DNA of 64,000 nucleotides from assembly GCF_028595955.1 (NCBI RefSeq), contig NZ_JANHJP010000003.1, forward strand, positions 1 to 64,000. Direction: 5' to 3'. Of this stretch, positions 63,008 to 64,000 are shown one piece after another (the first letter of the stretch is position 1; each line of letters starts with the position of its first letter). The stretch comes from Columbia Basin potato purple top phytoplasma (GTDB taxonomy: Bacteria; Bacillota_I; Bacilli_A; Acholeplasmatales; Acholeplasmataceae). The notes under the pieces were generated by a model. That model was given only the letters and a program-made list of their open reading frames with translations, was not told where the DNA came from and ran no database searches. The position numbers and the translations under genes are program-made.

Positions 63008-63433
63008 TCATTCAACTATTTCAATACCCATACTAGAAGCAGTTCCTTTTATTATTTTACAGGCTTGCTCTAAATTATAAGAATTTAAATTAGAAGATTT
63101 ATTTTTAGCAATTTCTTCAATTTGCTTATGTGTTAAAGTAGCTACTTTATCTTTATTAGAATTAGATGATCCTTTTTTGATATTAGCGGCTTTCTTTAAA
63201 AGATCACTAGCAGGAGGTGTTTTCACAACAAAACTAAAAGTTCTGTCATCGTAAACAAAAATAACAACAGGAATTACGAAACCCACCTTATCTTTAGTAG
63301 CTTCATTAAATTGAGAACAAAACAAAGGTATATTAACTTGTGCTTGTCCTAAAGCTGGTCCTACTGGAGGAGCTGGGTTAGCTTTACCAGCGATAATTTG
63401 TAATTTAATAGTTTTTACAATATTTTTAGCCAT
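63008..63433 (-). CDS. rplK: 50S ribosomal protein L11
   Basis: L11 sits at the GTPase-associated centre. The 141-residue product has [28 protein letters not shown] with the hinge prolines, [19 protein letters not shown] and the C-terminal rRNA-binding domain ending in the usual AxSMGIEIV. An extended -10 promoter lies about 110 bases upstream. Confidence 0.98.
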   Translation of the reverse strand: MAKNIVKTIKLQIIAGKANPAPPVGPALGQAQVNIPLFCSQFNEATKDKVGFVIPVVIFVYDDRTFSFVVKTPPASDLLKKAANIKKGSSNSNKDKVATLTHKQIEEIAKNKSSNLNSYNLEQACKIIKGTASSMGIEIVE

Positions 63434-63546
63434 TTGAATAATTTAAAACCTCATTTAGTAACTTATTAAAATTATTTTATTTATTATTTTAATAAACAAA
63501 TAAAAATTAATTGGAAAAAAGAAATACAAAAAAATAAGTCTTTCAA

Positions 63547-63555
63547 ATTATAACA
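63547..63555 (-). promoter_or_regulatory. Extended -10 promoter for rplK-rplA-rplJ-rplL
   Basis: On the minus strand TGTTATAAT (TGnTATAAT) lies about 115 bases upstream of rplK in the 165-base nusG-rplK gap. The same extended -10 string occurs upstream of hsp20 (39681-39689), which supports a common recognition pattern. No -35 is apparent. Confidence 0.5.
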
Positions 63556-63598
63556 TATTTATATAAATTAATATAATAAAAAAATAATATATTTAAAA

Positions 63599-64000
63599 TT
63601 ATAAAATTTCTTTAAAAGAAGAAAGTGAAATTTCAATAGGAGTATTTCTTCCAAATAAATCAATTTCTACTATCATACTATTTTTAGTGCTATCTATTTG
63701 AACAACTGTCCCTTTTTTACCTACAAAAGAACCATGAGTAATCTCTACTTTTTTATTTATTAAATGATTATAAGTTGGTTTAGCCATGACTCCTATTTTG
63801 ATTAAAATAGTTTTTATTTCTTTTTCTGATAAAGGCGTTGGTTTGGTATTAGTTTTTTTAGTAGAACCTAAAAAATTAGTAACTTTTTGTAGATTACGAA
63901 CTATAAACCATGAATAATCAGTCATAATCATTTTAATAAAAACATAACCAGAAAACATTTTTCTTTCTTTTTCTTGTTTCATACCATCAGCTTTCACTTT
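63599..64000 (-). CDS. nusG: Transcription termination/antitermination factor NusG, C-terminal part (runs off right edge)
   Basis: The frame is open at base 64000, so the N-terminus is missing. The visible 133 codons contain the end of the NGN domain (MFSGYVFIKMIMTDYSWFIVRN, then GSTKKTNTKPTPLSEKEI) and the C-terminal KOW domain (KKVEITHGSFVGKKGTVVQ), ending SSFKEIL. Internal GTG/Met codons near the edge are not starts. Position upstream of rplK is the standard nusG-rplK-rplA order. Confidence 0.95.
   Translation of the reverse strand, partial: KVKADGMKQEKERKMFSGYVFIKMIMTDYSWFIVRNLQKVTNFLGSTKKTNTKPTPLSEKEIKTILIKIGVMAKPTYNHLINKKVEITHGSFVGKKGTVVQIDSTKNSMIVEIDLFGRNTPIEISLSSFKEIL

Noticed and set aside
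1-64000. Mycoplasma-type genetic code (UGA = Trp)
   Set aside because: infA, rpsE, rplR, rplP and rplD end in TGA at natural ends, Trp codons are TGG, and tRNA-Trp has CCA only.
1-64000. Mobile elements, PMU clusters, prophage modules or CRISPR arrays
   Set aside because: No transposase, DnaB/DnaG/SSB-type replication cassette, phage structural gene, cas gene or spaced direct repeats were seen; tmk and ftsH here are in housekeeping contexts.

Overview
The window is a chromosomal segment from a wall-less plant-pathogenic mollicute, most likely a 'Candidatus Phytoplasma' species. The DNA is extremely A/T rich (roughly four fifths by eye, not counted). UGA is a genuine stop: infA, rpsE, rplR, rplP and rplD all end in TGA, several inside ATGA overlaps. 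Trp is encoded by TGG, and the only tRNA-Trp here has a CCA anticodon, which argues against Mycoplasma/Spiroplasma code 4. The gene complement is strongly reduced. I cannot fix the species without a database comparison.

Region 1-9.1 kb: the 5' part of an unknown gene leaves the window on the left, followed by the divergent truB. A minus-strand run then reads (in transcription order) ecfA1-ecfA2-ecfT, truA, tmk-holB, rsmI, metG: an ECF vitamin/metal transporter core plus tRNA/rRNA modification, dTMP kinase, clamp-loader subunit and Met-tRNA synthetase.

Region 9.2-23.5 kb: one unbroken minus-strand S10-spc-alpha ribosomal superoperon (rpsJ to rplQ) including secY, map, infA, rpmJ and rpoA. adk is missing from its usual place between secY and map. 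Many junctions are ATGA-type overlaps.

Region 23.9-36.0 kb: minus-strand housekeeping genes (rsmH, rpoZ, gmk, leuS, acpP, a YqaJ-type phage-like nuclease, argS, an RluA-family pseudouridine synthase, ftsH, serS, rpsT).

Region 36.2-43.5 kb: the only substantial plus-strand part: pgsA, an apparently intact full-length recA, class Ib nrdF, then a minus-strand four-tRNA cluster (His, Gln, Leu, Trp), a small heat-shock gene with a prominent leader inverted repeat, an unknown membrane/coiled-coil protein, mscL, degV and the c-di-AMP cyclase cdaA.

Region 43.9-64 kb: minus strand again: rpsD, plsC, folA-thyA, tRNA-Ser, ackA, then the classic nusG-rplKAJL-rpoBC and rpsLG-fusA-tuf order with tuf last.

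This is mostly a core-genome window: no transposase, prophage module, CRISPR array or PMU-type cluster was seen. The main unusual signals are non-coding or fine-scale: a 16-bp minisatellite at the end of rplJ, 13-bp tandem repeats in two promoter regions, long leader hairpins (hsp20, S10 operon, rpoA-rplQ spacer, the unknown gene at the left edge), a substituted rifampicin pocket in RpoB, zinc-ligand loss in small ribosomal proteins, and a divergent MscL pore. Start codons were revised where a Shine-Dalgarno (SD) sequence and homology pointed to an internal ATG.
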